A DNA stretch of 64,000 nucleotides. Source: Chrysomallon squamiferum (Eukaryota; Mollusca; Gastropoda; Neomphalida; Peltospiridae). The stretch's first letter is position 1. Each line of letters opens with the position of its first letter. The position numbers and the translations under genes were made by a program. A model generated the notes under the pieces. It saw only the letters and a list, made by a program, of their open reading frames with translations. It did no database searches and was not told the origin of the DNA. Positions 1-16,000 of this stretch are shown piece by piece. Location of the stretch: positions 5,670,850-5,734,849 of the forward strand of contig CM022666.1 in assembly GCA_012295275.1 (NCBI GenBank). The letters run 5' to 3'.

Positions 1-267
1 ATAAATACATACATATTTATACGTGTGCATATACTTATGTGTATGCATGTTTCCATTTCGTAAATTTTATCTTTACTCCCTGCAAATAGTTCTGTTTTTT
101 TTTTTTTCTCTCAAAAACTCCTAGTGCTGGCACGTTTTACATTTACACTCCTCAGCATCCCGCTTTCCCTGTCCTTTTTAATACATGCCATATACTGTTT
201 CCACATTATCAACACCAATTAATCACAGCTGTTAAATTCATTAGATACATACATGCATACATACACA

Positions 268-330
268 CACACATACATACATACATACATACATACATAC
301 ATACATACATACATACATACATACATGATT
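268..330. repeat. (ATAC)n microsatellite, copy A
   Basis: A tetranucleotide tract of ATAC units lies in the XendoU 5' intron side of copy A. The matching tract in copy B (25398-25480) has a different length and contains an ATAG interruption. Long apparent ORFs over it are repeat artefacts. Confidence 0.9.
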
Positions 331-573
331 GCATACGTAAATACATACATGAATACACATATACGTACATGCCTGTACATTTACACATTCATTTATACGT
401 ACGTACTTGCATGTATAAATATACACACACATATACACACACACATACGTACAAAACCCCACATACAACCACCATACATTCACACACTCATATCCAAGCA
501 CACAGTGACAAAGACTGTACTAACAATGTTAGATATCTAACACTTCAAAACGTACCAGAATATTTACACTTAC

Positions 574-640
574 CGATAAACCCATGGACTATTGACACTT
601 GACCAAGCAGTAACAGAACAATTCCTAAACACGTGTTCAT
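574..640 (-). CDS. ENDOU: XendoU-like gene, signal-peptide exon, copy A (partial)
   Basis: On the minus strand a Met codon opens a 22-codon stretch with a hydrophobic leucine-rich core ending VHG-FI, a typical secretory signal peptide. It is followed by a consensus donor (G|GTAAGTG). It matches the first exon of the complete XendoU gene at 25725-25791, with one Val-to-Ile change. The remaining exons would lie left of the window. If copy A is a haplotig of copy B, this is the other allele of the same exon rather than a second gene. Confidence 0.75.
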
Positions 641-749
641 TCTGACAGCCTGTTACAGAAAGAATGTTAAGAGTTCAGCAACGTTTTATAACGATTTCAA
701 CGTTAAGGTGACCTGTACCATGAAAATACGCATACATTCCATGCAAATA

Positions 750-790
<41 letters not shown>

Positions 791-1610
791 GATGTTACTT
801 GATCACTTTCACAACCCTGTAGAAAAGACACTTTTTAAACTATTAATGATTAGATGACGTATTTCTTTTCGTCATTGTGTCTTTTCGTCACATTCAGAGA
901 GATTTAGACAAGGAAACAGCTCTTTAATACCTTTTTATATGTCAAGGATTTTATGTTTTGTTTCCCTCTCGCCGTTACGTCATAACAGCTAAAACTATTC
1001 ACCGCAGTATCAGTATTAGTTTATCATCAGGGAAGTAAGTCATGTCACGTGATTTTTTTTTTTTTTTTTTTTAGCGAACGATTTAAATGTTTGTTTTCTC
1101 AAAGGACTTAAGGTACCTTTTCACGGACCATGACACGTAATGACTTACCACTGTTTTCTTTCGTCACGAACTAAGCAGATGTCATTTTTTATCTTATTAA
1201 GGATTGCCCTGGGTTGTCGTTGATTAGTTTAGGGGTGTTTTTTTGCGTTTTTCTTTTCATTTATGTTTTTTATTTTTTTTTGGGGGGGGTGTTGTTTTGT
1301 TTTATTTGTTTTGAATTATTTCTTTTTGTGTCTATTTTATTTTGTTTTATTGTTGTTGTTGTTTTTTAACCTCATGACATCATGAACTCAAAATATTACA
1401 TTATGAATGAATGATGAACAAAAAGATTTTAAAATTTGATTTCACAAACCGCAGCTGCAACAGAAACAACAACAACAACAACAACAATATCAACAATAAC
1501 AACAATACCTACACTAATTTTAATTATTAATCAAAAAAAAAAAAAAATATAAACGATGATGATGATGGTATGATAATAGTATTATTAATATTAATATTAA
1601 TATTAATAAC

Positions 1611-1665
<55 letters not shown>

Positions 1666-2154
1666 CAACAATAATACATTTTTAAATTCTTGTTACTGAT
1701 CCAGTGGAAAGGTAGTTTTTCTTTGGTCTATTTTATGTATTTTGTACTTTATACCTACGGTGACCCATTTACATATCACCCCATGGAATTTTATCTTGTA
1801 TATCGCAAGAGAATGACCTTGCATTAGATTTGATTACGTGTCTTGTATCAGTGGTTCCTAACACTTTATCTTTCTACGTTCCATTCAATATAATTTTGAA
1901 GATTCGGCTTCTTATGGTTATGTCCAAACTAAATCTGTCATCAAACCTTCTGAACACTAGGGCTGGTAGTAAAATGATTTTCTAGGCCTCTTTTGAAAAT
2001 CATCTCTCAGACTATTTGGAATTAGTTGTTAGATTGGTTATTTTGAAATGATATGAAATGAAAAAAGAATGCTCTTAAGAAATAATAATAATAACAACAA
2101 CAACAGTAAATAAATAGAAAAATAAATAAATAAATAAAATAAAATAAAGAAATA
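641..2154. other. 5' flank of XendoU exon, copy A; no gene seen
   Basis: No coding exon is evident. The stretch contains two TGACG/CRE-like sites, several poly-T tracts, an (ATT)n tract near 750-790 and an (AAT)n tract near 1611-1673. The equivalent copy B interval is 25792-27311. Promoter elements for XendoU are presumably in the first few hundred bases, but none can be assigned with confidence. Confidence 0.6.
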
Positions 2155-2563
2155 CAGTGGTACCTCGACTTTTCCGAGTTACGAGCATTCGCCCGGTCGA
2201 GTTTTTGCTTTGAGTTGCGAGCTAAATCCGAGTTGCGATCTAAAATCAGTTACGCCGCCACTAGTTGGCGCAACGAAAAACATAACATCCGGCCAGCATC
2301 CCGCGTATCAATCGTTATACTTGACGTGGTTACCATCGCCGCGGAATCATCTCTGTTGTGTTCTGCTCGCGTTTTGTGCAGTATTTTGCCATATTTTGTT
2401 TTTCTGGCAGTGGATCCTAAGAAAGTGAGTGCAAAGGTCAGTACTGAGAAGAAGAAGCGGATGATGTCCATTGAATTAAAGCTTGAATTCAGAGAAAAAC
2501 ATGAGCAAGGAATGTATGTAACCGAGTTGGCTAGCCAGTACGAGCGTAGTACTTCTACGATAG

Positions 2564-2599
<36 letters not shown>

Positions 2600-2752
2600 C
2601 TATGTTTGTCATTTATGAATACATTTTTCTTGTTTAAAAACACATAAAAAAAAAAAAAAATGGGAACGGATTAATTGTATTTCAATTAATTTCAGTTGGA
2701 AAAATTGATTTATACGAGCAATCTGAGAAACTCGTAAGTCAAGTTACCGCTG
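2155..2752 (+). mobile_element. Internally deleted Tigger/pogo DNA transposon, copy A
   Basis: The element starts CAGTGGTACCTCGACTT and ends with its inverted counterpart (AAGTTACCGCTG), and is flanked by TA target duplications, as in the Tc1/mariner-pogo superfamily. Inside, plus-strand codons from about 2410 to 2560 read like the N-terminus of a Tigger-type transposase (start of the CENP-B-like helix-turn-helix: KVSAKVSTEKKKRMMSIELK). The reading breaks off into a poly-T tract, so the DDE catalytic part is gone. It is non-autonomous. The same insertion is at 27312-27923, so it predates the divergence of the two copies. Confidence 0.85.
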
Positions 2753-5441
2753 TATTTTAAAACAAAGACAACAAAATATAGTACAGTATGTTGAAGCCCG
2801 CTTTAAATTGGTCGCACTGATATCCATATAAAATAAGACTTACCATCCTTCTTCTGGAACAATTGGTCATGAGTTAATACCCTTTACAATATGGAGATTT
2901 GATCCCTGATTATCACCGAATTTTGCGAACTAACCCAGTATTAATAAAAAAAATTTAATGAATAAAATTTAATTATGGATAGATTTCAAATATGGTTTAT
3001 TTACAATTCTAATATACAGCTTTTTTTAAAGGATAAAACTCCGAGTTAAATATCTCCACCTATATATCACAGATATCCTGTACTATCAATAACTAGCAAG
3101 CAATATCACTTCTGTTTATCATTTAACCAGAAGACTTGACATAATCGTAACTACATTGAGGCGATTGAGGCAAATGCCGAGAGAAACGATATCCGTTGAA
3201 CGAATTCGCTTATATCTACGATTACCGTTGCGATGAAAGACATAACTGACCTAAAAAAACCAGACGTCAAAGAGATATACTGAACATCTGATGATTTAAA
3301 GTATACAGTCTCCTTTTCACACGTTTCAGTCTTAGCCCGTTTCTCGCCCTGATGAAATGTATACTGTCATTTAGTGTCACTATAGCGCTCAAGTCATATC
3401 TCTGAAAAACTGACCCCTCGCCCCAATTTTTTTGCCCCGCTCCATCGGCGATTAAGTGTTTTTGTCTCATTTCAAAAAGAGTCCAGTTAAACATTTTGAT
3501 TAATTTAACGTTCGTTCATTTATCCTTTTAAATGTTTTGAACGCCAGGAAAATTAAATATAACAAAATCTTAGAGTTTTATAAGTTTATTAATTCACAAC
3601 ACAATATTCAATACAAAAGATATTATAAATGATTTAAGCAAAGAATTTTTGGGGTACTTTTTAAATTATTATTTCCATTACAATTTTTCACACAAAGGGA
3701 TTATTTTCTGCAGCATGATTTATTTAAAAAAAAATAAAGTAAAAGACAAAACTAACCAAAGAATATAAAAACCAAATTGTGTTAAAACAAATACATAAAT
3801 AAATTAGAGAGACTTCAAATGTTAATTTAAAACAAGGATCAGCAAACGTTTTAGACAATCAACCTTTTCATGAAATTCTTGATCTCTCATTAACATACAA
3901 AATAAATAAATATATATTATAAATAATAAATTTTTGTATTTAAGTATAATAATTTCTTCACCCTTTTCCTTCATAACTGAGTCTCAATAAGATTAATTTC
4001 ATCTTTGTATTTGAATTGTCCCATTGATTCCCAGGGACTGCTACTTACTAGTTGCCAACCCCTAATTAAATAGAAATCCCAAAACAGTATAATACTAAAT
4101 GCCAAAAACACAAAAAAAATAAAATAAATAACGAAACAAATTCATAAACAATATAAAATACTGAGTCAAAGTTATAAGTCAAAATACATGTAATTAATAA
4201 AATATTAATGCTAAAGAAAAGTAAAGAATCAAATAACAACAATAAAATGAACCACCATAAATAATAATGAAACAATTATTTTTCTAAAATTCATTTCTAA
4301 TGCTCTTTCTGCTAGAGGACATTATTTACTAAAGAATCCTGGGAGAAAACTAACTTTTTCAAGCGAATTGAGAACACATGCAATGTCAGGTGTTTCCTTC
4401 AAACAGTTATAATATTCAAATTGTGTGTAATATACAGCTTAATACTATTTTGGTAAAGCTTACTTTTAACATCATCAGCTACAACAACAACAACAGCGAC
4501 AGCAACAAAACAAAATATGAAATACGGATAAGTATTTCAAATTAATTTTCAAGCTTTCCGATTTTTTGATGTTTTCAGGACTATATACAGATTCATTTAC
4601 GTTTAAAAGAAACCAAAATAATCTATGATTAAATAATATTAATAATAAAACAGCCAGAACAGAACTTAAATAGTATTTAAAATAATAATAATAATATAAT
4701 AAAAATGACAAGTGAAATACAGTAGCAATAACAAATAACTGATATTACAATAGAAAACAAAATAACAACAACAGCAAAAATAAATAATTAAAATGAATCA
4801 GAATACAAAAATGAAAGATTAAAGTGAAACAACATCAAAAATTTAAATAACTGGTGAAACAATAATAACTTCAAACATGTTTCAATTATCCTGTTCTGCT
4901 GAACTGAAGCTTATATCAAAACATAAATTTTATAAAGCCTAATCATAAAACTGAAAAATAATTTCTAAAATAAAAAATTCTACTATTTAAATGAAATAAA
5001 TTTACAATTAGATATTTAACAAGTGTGTAAATATTATCTTGGCTTTGATTTTATCATTACATAACAAAAATGTTATTCTTTTTTTTTAAAACAATTAATT
5101 TTCATTTAAAAAAATTTCAGTAGAGATTTGAACATTTTTATTATTTTTTTTTTTTTTAGCTTGGTATATAAACAAATTGATATAGTATTTTTAACAAAAA
5201 ATTGCCTGACAGAAATGTGAAGAAGATAGGCTTAACCTTTATTATGGATAGGAATAAAATATTTCATATCCATGTCTATGTCCATAGGTATATCTATATC
5301 TATATCTCTGTGTGAAGCAAAAGTTACAGAATATAATCAAGGTTAAAAAAAATAAATAAATAATAATTAAAAAAAAAATATCTGTTCTTTGTTTCATACA
5401 AAAGCCAAAAACAACATGGACTTTGAGAATGAACCATTTTT
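2753..5441. other. AT-rich spacer between cyclase 3' end and Tigger element, copy A
   Basis: I see no supported gene here. A 75-codon minus-strand ORF (3267-3494) is also present in copy B, but this is expected from the duplication alone and it resembles nothing I know. A candidate poly(A) signal for the cyclase-like gene lies at 5238-5243 (AATAAA on the minus strand). Confidence 0.6.
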
Positions 5442-9420
<3,979 letters not shown>

Positions 9421-9981
9421 CTGTAGTAAACAGATGTGAACGATCAGACATGAATGAATGGATGTGAATAATGAAAAGAATAAAGAGAGGGATGATGTAA
9501 GGATAAATTTGTTGATGACTGCAACAGACGAATGAATGTGGAAAATGAAGTATTGATGAATTTAGAAGAATAAGCTTTGTGTGTATATAGATGAATGATT
9601 TGATAAGAATTAATGAATATGAAAAATGAACATACGTATGAATGTGAATGAATGAATCTGTATGAATAAATACAATTAAATTAACATACATAAATGAATA
9701 TGAATATATAAATATAGATGTATATATATATTCATATTCATTTTATATATTAATTTACATATTAATACATACATACAAACGAATACGATACGAATGAACT
9801 AACATATGTTAACTAATACGAATAAATGAACATGTGAATGAATGGTATATAGAAAAAAACAAAATCATTAATATGTAATGCTATATATTGGTTTATTTCA
9901 ATGTCGATGGTACATCAGAAGAAAGCTTTTAAATTTCGCTGCATGCTATTTTAGGTAAATGAATACATTTTTACCGTTCCA

Positions 9982-10005
9982 GCAATACGTAACTGAACGA
10001 AGTAC
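9982..10005. other. Oxford Nanopore adapter remnant at contig end
   Basis: Bases 9982-10003 (GCAATACGTAACTG... to ...GAACGAAGT) match, to my memory base for base, the 22-nt bottom strand of the Nanopore Y ligation adapter. Bases 9981-10005 match the reverse complement of the top strand. The homology with copy B stops exactly where this begins, and the assembly gap follows three bases later. This is technical sequence, not genomic DNA. Confidence 0.9.
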
Positions 10006-10008
10006 CAA

Positions 10009-10208
10009 NNNNNNNNNNNNNNNNNNNNNNNNNNNNNNNNNNNNNNNNNNNNNNNNNNNNNNNNNNNNNNNNNNNNNNNNNNNNNNNNNNNNNNNNNNNN
10101 NNNNNNNNNNNNNNNNNNNNNNNNNNNNNNNNNNNNNNNNNNNNNNNNNNNNNNNNNNNNNNNNNNNNNNNNNNNNNNNNNNNNNNNNNNNNNNNNNNNN
10201 NNNNNNNN
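10009..10208. other. Assembly gap (200 N)
   Basis: Exactly 200 undetermined bases, a size typical of a placeholder gap of unknown length. Sequence to the right (10209 onward) does not continue the cyclase gene as copy B does at 35055 and beyond. Confidence 0.98.
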
Positions 10209-10541
10209 CACTATTCTTCTTATGGGTCACGTCAAGTTAAGTAATTCTACGTCATAAATATTTAAGGATAAAGTAGAGTAATCTGAAAGTTGCTTTTTTT
10301 TTCTTTGATAAAGTGTGTTGATATATTATTTTGTTATATTTTATTTTATATTTTGTTGCTACGTTTGTTGTTATTATTATTATGCTCTATCAGTCTATGC
10401 GTTATGTTACATCACATTACTTTACATTAAATTACGTTTATATAATATTATAGCATAACTTTGCTTGGTATATTATAGAATAACAGAATGTTCTTTTTAA
10501 AAATATAATTTTGTGTAGCATAAAGTCATACTGTCAGACAT

Positions 10542-10576
<35 letters not shown>

Positions 10577-10887
10577 TTCGTGCTAACTTATTATTATTAT
10601 TATTATTATTATGATTATTATTATCATCATCATCAACATTATCATCATCACCATCACTATTACTAATACTATTAAAGTAAACGAAATATGAAAATATAAT
10701 TTTGTTTCCTTTGCTCTCGTGTTATCTGAAGACACATTTCGTCAGATATTATAAGCGGACAATTCAATACGTCATTTCATTATAGATGATTATAAAGATT
10801 CATTGTATTAACTAAATTAATATAACTGCAGATTTTTTGTGTCATATTAATGAAATGCAATGATTATATATATAAATAAGTTGAGAA

Positions 10888-11172
10888 GCCTTTATCCGAA
10901 ATGCTTCGGACCGGAAGTGTTTCGGATTACAGAAGGCTTAATATTCTGAAAGTAAGGAGACGGCCTAAGTATAGGATCTAATCCTAAACACGAATTCCAT
11001 TTACATTTCATATACTGTTTAAACAAGTAGTCCTCATGGTTTATTATCTTATATTTTTAATAATGTTCAGCATAAAATAAAATTTGTATATGCAAAACAA
11101 CCCGAGAGCTATAAGATATCACTATTTCTGCTGCTCAGAATTTCTGAATTTCGGATAACAGATCCTCAGTCG
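10888..11172. mobile_element. Non-autonomous Tigger-like element (TTATCCGAAAT termini)
   Basis: The left end reads TTGAG..CCTTTATCCGAAATGC and the right end, inverted, CTGAG..TTATCCGAAATTC, giving an imperfect terminal inverted repeat. The left half (ATCCGAAATGCTTCGGACC, then GAAGTGTTTCGGATT, then CCTAAACACGAATTCC) resembles a Tigger-class element I remember from mammalian repeat libraries. There is no coding capacity. Family placement is from memory and moderately secure; the exact ends are uncertain by a few bases. Confidence 0.6.
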
Positions 11173-11177
11173 GTGCG

Positions 11178-11181
<4 letters not shown>

Positions 11182-11225
<44 letters not shown>
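11182..11225. repeat. (GT)n microsatellite
   Basis: A pure GT dinucleotide tract just right of the Tigger-like element, followed by a short (AT)n run. Confidence 0.95.
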
Positions 11226-11228
<3 letters not shown>

Positions 11229-11453
11229 ATATATATATAATTTTTTTTCCCCTTCTTCCTTCTTTTTTCCGCTAGAAAATAATGAACTGAATGAACAATG
11301 GTACCAACAAGGAAGCTTAGGGTTATAATTTATTTTGAGAAAAAATGTAGGAGAAAAATTTCAGAGGAAGTGTTTGGTTTTTTATGCCGCGTCCCATAGA
11401 CGTAACAATAAGTGAATTGTTGTGGAGATTCAAACAATCAGGTATTTGTTGTT

Positions 11454-11530
11454 GCTAGTCCAGACAAATATTTTCGTATGTCTCTAAGTCTATTGTCAAT
11501 GCTGCATAAAAAGTCATCAAGTTAGAAATG
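11454..11530. repeat. 75-bp dispersed repeat, copy 1
   Basis: The stretch starting GCTAGTCCAGACAAATATTT and ending in GTTAGAAATG recurs with few changes at 13713-13790, inside a XendoU intron. It is not a simple repeat and has no coding sense. It may be part of an older interspersed element. Confidence 0.8.
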
Positions 11531-12041
11531 TATACATCAATTATCTTGACAGTGGTAGTATGTCTTGTGGAATTAGAATTCCTTTTTAATCATTTTTCAG
11601 CTTCTTCTGCTTGTTTTTATTATTGCCAGTAGAAACTTTGCTATTGTTCACGATGCTATTGTTGATGTTCTTGTTCTTGTTGTGTTATTATTTTCATTAT
11701 TAACATCAGTTTTGTAGTAATTTTCTTGTTGTTGTTCATGATGGTGTTGTTATTGTTTGTTTTTGGCTGTTGTGTTGATGTTGTTGTTAGTGTTCTTGTT
11801 GTTCTTCTTTTTCGTCGTCGTCGTCTTCTTCTTCTTCATCTTGTTATTTTAATTACTATTAATAGTATGTGTTGATGTCACCAACAATACACACTATTAA
11901 AACTAATACACGCATGCAGTAAATATGTGAACTCCTAGGCAATTACCTACATACCTATACGCGTACTATGCACACTGATATACACAAACACACAAACTGA
12001 CATATATCTATACAGACATATATAACATATATGAATTCTCC

Positions 12042-12081
<40 letters not shown>

Positions 12082-12337
12082 GCAATAAATAAATAAATAA
12101 ATAACAAAAATAAGAACTTTATAGTTTTGTTTATTTATTGAAATATATCGCATATTACAGCAGTTTTTAAGCTAGTATTAAAACTGTACAGGTTTTTGCC
12201 AAAGCTATCAAACTGATGAAACTATTACTCGGTACTTTGTACATTTTATCATATTTAGTAATTTAGCATTTACATAATTTAACGGTAAAATAATCAGAAT
12301 TATAATACAATATTCACTGAAAAATCACTGGCTGTGA

Positions 12338-12343
12338 TTTATT
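12338..12343 (-). promoter_or_regulatory. Candidate poly(A) signal of XendoU
   Basis: AATAAA on the minus strand about 290 bases after the XendoU stop codon. In AT-rich DNA this hexamer is common, so the assignment rests on position alone. Confidence 0.3.
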
Positions 12344-12421
12344 TTATAGTTTTAAATTAAGTATTCTGTATTAATTTAGAAGCATTATGTGGGTGCAGTC
12401 ATGCGTATCTGTGTATATGTG

Positions 12422-12531
<110 letters not shown>

Positions 12532-12631
12532 TATGTATGTATGTCTATGTGTGTGTGTATATTTATATTTTTACGTATTAATTATTTACTACATTAATTT
12601 AACAGCGTTACACCGCAACGAAATCCAATAT

Positions 12632-12862
12632 TTAAAACACCGTGTAAGCCGATGCTATCTGAATGCCGCTGATGTGGGTCACGTCCCATGTCTGAATGGA
12701 GAAGTCGACGTTGTTGAGTTTGAAATGACAACGTGAGTTTGGGTGAGATAAAATGCAAATGGTATCCAACGCCATCTCAAATTCGGGACTGCTGCCAACG
12801 AAAAACGAATCTATCTTCTTGTAGTGGTTGCGCCAGTTGAATGTGAATTCTAGAAGATTGGG
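12632..12862 (-). CDS. ENDOU: XendoU exon 6 (catalytic Lys, C-terminus)
   Basis: Residues 269-344. The acceptor is TCTTTTAG and the exon enters in phase 0. It holds NWRNHYKK (family catalytic Lys) and GSSPEFE, then the C-terminal beta-strands, ending ..ASAYTVF and a TAA stop at 12632-12634. Confidence 0.93.
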   Translation of the reverse strand, partial: PNLLEFTFNWRNHYKKIDSFFVGSSPEFEMALDTICILSHPNSRCHFKLNNVDFSIQTWDVTHISGIQIASAYTVF

Positions 12863-13051
12863 CTAAAAGAGAGTGAAAATGACAGGTATTGTGTACACGC
12901 GCATAATAATTCGTTTCTTTTTTAAATATGTCGAGGACGAGTTAAGAATTTCTACTGAGAGAGTAGAATTAAGAAAAGAAAGTTGTTAAAATGTTTATTG
13001 TTAAAAACGGAATTAACGATGGCGACAGTAACTAAAATAACAACAGCAATG

Positions 13052-13084
<33 letters not shown>

Positions 13085-16000
13085 GTAACAACAACAATGA
13101 TAATAATAATGATAAATAAATAAATAATGATTATATCTATAAAACCAAATTATTATTCTTGTCGTTTTTAAAGGCTTTGTTCTTCTTTTTTTATTTTTTA
13201 TTTTTTATTTTTTTTTAATAATGTTGATGATGACAGCATTCGTTATTCTTTTTGATGTTGATCATTGCAGCTTTACTTATCTTATTAATATTTATTGTTG
13301 TTATTATTGGTGTTATTGGCTAACCTTATTCCTTAACAAAACCCAATTATTCTAAATAGTCTACCCTCAAAAGAAAAAGAAAAAGAACCCAACCCATGAC
13401 ACACCTACGCCCACCAACAAACAAGTTCACACTTACCCCGTTTTGTTTCATGTAACCTAAATAATTGATTAGTCCGTTTTTCTCCTCCAGGTAAAATCTA
13501 ATCCAGTTGTGGAAACCTTCGACCGAAGAGCCCTTGTACTCTCCTACGAAGATGTGTTCGAAGGCGCTGCTGTCCGCGGGTCCGTGCGAACTTCGTCCGT
13601 AGGGTCTGAACCAGAGGGTTTCAATTCTGTGTCTGAATGCAGCTTCGTCGCCGGTAAAAAAACCTTAAGAAGTGAAGACTGTGTAAGAAGAAACCTATGA
13701 CATTTGTTATTACTAGTCCAGACGAATATTTTCGTATGTCTCTAAGACTATTGATAATGCTGTGTAAAAAGTCATCACGTTAGAAATGAATAGTTAAGAA
13801 GTGAAGACTGTGTAAGGAGAAACTTCGGACATGTACTGATGTGTAAAAATTCTTACAAACCCACGATTTATTGATTTACACACTGTACGTGTATATACAG
13901 ACTTAAACACATGCATGATTGTACTTGTAATATAGAGATAAATACACACATTTATGGTGTCTCTATATACGTATGTGTGTGTGTGTATCTCCATTATCAT
14001 CACAGTTATTATTACTATTAGTAGTAATAGTAGATGTAGTAGTAGTAGTAGCAACAGTACTGCGTTTGTACTGCTATTGTTGTTGTCGTTGTCGTGTTTA
14101 TTGTCGTTATTTAATATTAAATTTAGATATAAGTATAAGTATTAATACTAGCTCCACAATTAACAATGAACCCACAAATCAGAGAGAAAAAAATAAAATA
14201 AAAAAAATTATTTTGATATCCTTAAACATTTGTTCCTTCGGCACAAATTATTTAAACTCCTAGAACATCATGTCTAAGAAACTTTACATCACTGCTAAAT
14301 CTAACACTGATACATGTACACAAAGCTGTTTAGTTCTTAAGTTTACTTACCATTATGGTTCAGAAATGCGTAGGTAATTTTCATTACGTCAGTCGCCATG
14401 ATGACGTCGAGAAAATGGTTTATTTCCGTCTGCTCGTTTTGACTGATAGGATCTGCGTGGCCTCGATTTGGATTGTAATTGTCCAACAGAGCAATGAAAG
14501 CTCTGTAGACAGGTCGCTGGAGTCTGTTCTGGTTGACTCTAGCAAACAGGCTGAAAAAAATAATAATAATTAAAAACTGTAAATGTTACGGCAGAATAAA
14601 TAGTGCAGGGTTTATTGAGTCAAGCTGTTTTGGTGTCTTAGTTTCTCTCTTTGTTTCCGTTGAATCTCTGACTCAGTCGATCGCTATCACTCTTAATTCT
14701 TTTTTCTCTGACTGTTTTTATCTGTTTCCCCTCTATCTGTCAGGATGTCGCTTTCCCTTTTACTGTAGTAATTTCTCTTCTTCTTTTCCTCTCTCTCTCT
14801 CTCTCTCTCTCTGATTATTATATCATTTTATCATTATTTATATTGCAAAACTTGAAAACTAAGTAATCTGATAACCATCACATGCACACACAGACGTACA
14901 TACTATAAATTATAATGAAGATGATTACAAATAAATAAATAAATAAACAAATAAATAATGGACGCTTAGGATACTTACTGTTGACTGGAAACATCATTTC
15001 TATTTCCGCTACTTGTCTTTGAACCGTAGTTCAGAGTTATTTCCCCTGAACGAAATCTGTCTTGATCTGCGTTCCAGAGTGCGTCAGCGACTGTCGACAT
15101 AGTAAGAGAGTTGGCGTTGGGAATGTGTCCTGGATTGGATGTGTGCGGACTGCTGGTTACTACGTTTAAATCTGTAAGTCAGACAATGAAATAAAAAAAA
15201 TATACACGAACTTAAAAGTTTTGATGTCGATCTTGACAAAACCAAGTTTTCGTAATATTTTCTTCCGTCCGAAATCATTTTCTGAGATTACATCCTGAAG
15301 TTAATCTGTGTATAGACGGCATAATTCCAGGCCCATGAAACCGATGGTCAAAGATTCCTAATGTCAGATTTAATATTTGATATTACCTTCCTTTTTCGCT
15401 TATACATTATCAATACATGCACCAATATTTTTTTTAATGTTTTTTTTTTTTTTTTTTTTTATTATTATTTTTTTTTTTTCAGCCGGGGAGGGCGGTAATC
15501 CGTCCTTGGATAGGATAAATTTGTCGTGTCTCTAATTGAAAAGACACTTTTCGAAAATAAATGATTTACCTTAAAAATAAAATGCTACATATCCTCCTCA
15601 TATTCAACTTCTGATCACTGGCCTGAAACATAACCAATGGCGTTAATTTGTCCGCTGTGATAAACAATAACTTCCTTATATCCCTTATCAGTAACTTTCA
15701 CGAATGCATCAATATTTAAAAACATTTCGAGGGGGGAGTGCATATCCCCGAACACTCTAGCAACTCTTGCCATTTGAAGCCTTTAAGTCCACCCCAGATA
15801 AATTTCTGCTTGTAGGCCTAAATTATGTACGTATCGTACAATGATCTAAGCCTGTTTCGATATTTCGTGAGTTTTGATAATCGAAAAAATATCTTGTATA
15901 TCCTTTGAAAGTCGTCGGATCAAGTTCAATACATTCATTAATGTGTAATTTTATTTCGATCATTTCCATGTATGTAAATTTTGAATAGCGCTAGTACAAA

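Noticed and set aside
268-330. Short regularly spaced repeats that might suggest a CRISPR array
   Set aside because: They are tetranucleotide microsatellites without spacers, in an animal genome.
241-602. Overlapping ORFs of 77-95 codons rich in Thr/His/Tyr or Val/Cys/Met on both strands
   Set aside because: They are translations of the (ATAC)n tract and neighbouring CA-rich repeats. The same applies at 25337-25659.
3267-3494. 75-codon minus-strand ORF present in both large copies (also 28439-28666)
   Set aside because: Its conservation is explained by the near-identical duplication. It has no recognisable family, and three amino-acid changes in 75 exceed those in the cyclase domain, so there is no sign of constraint.
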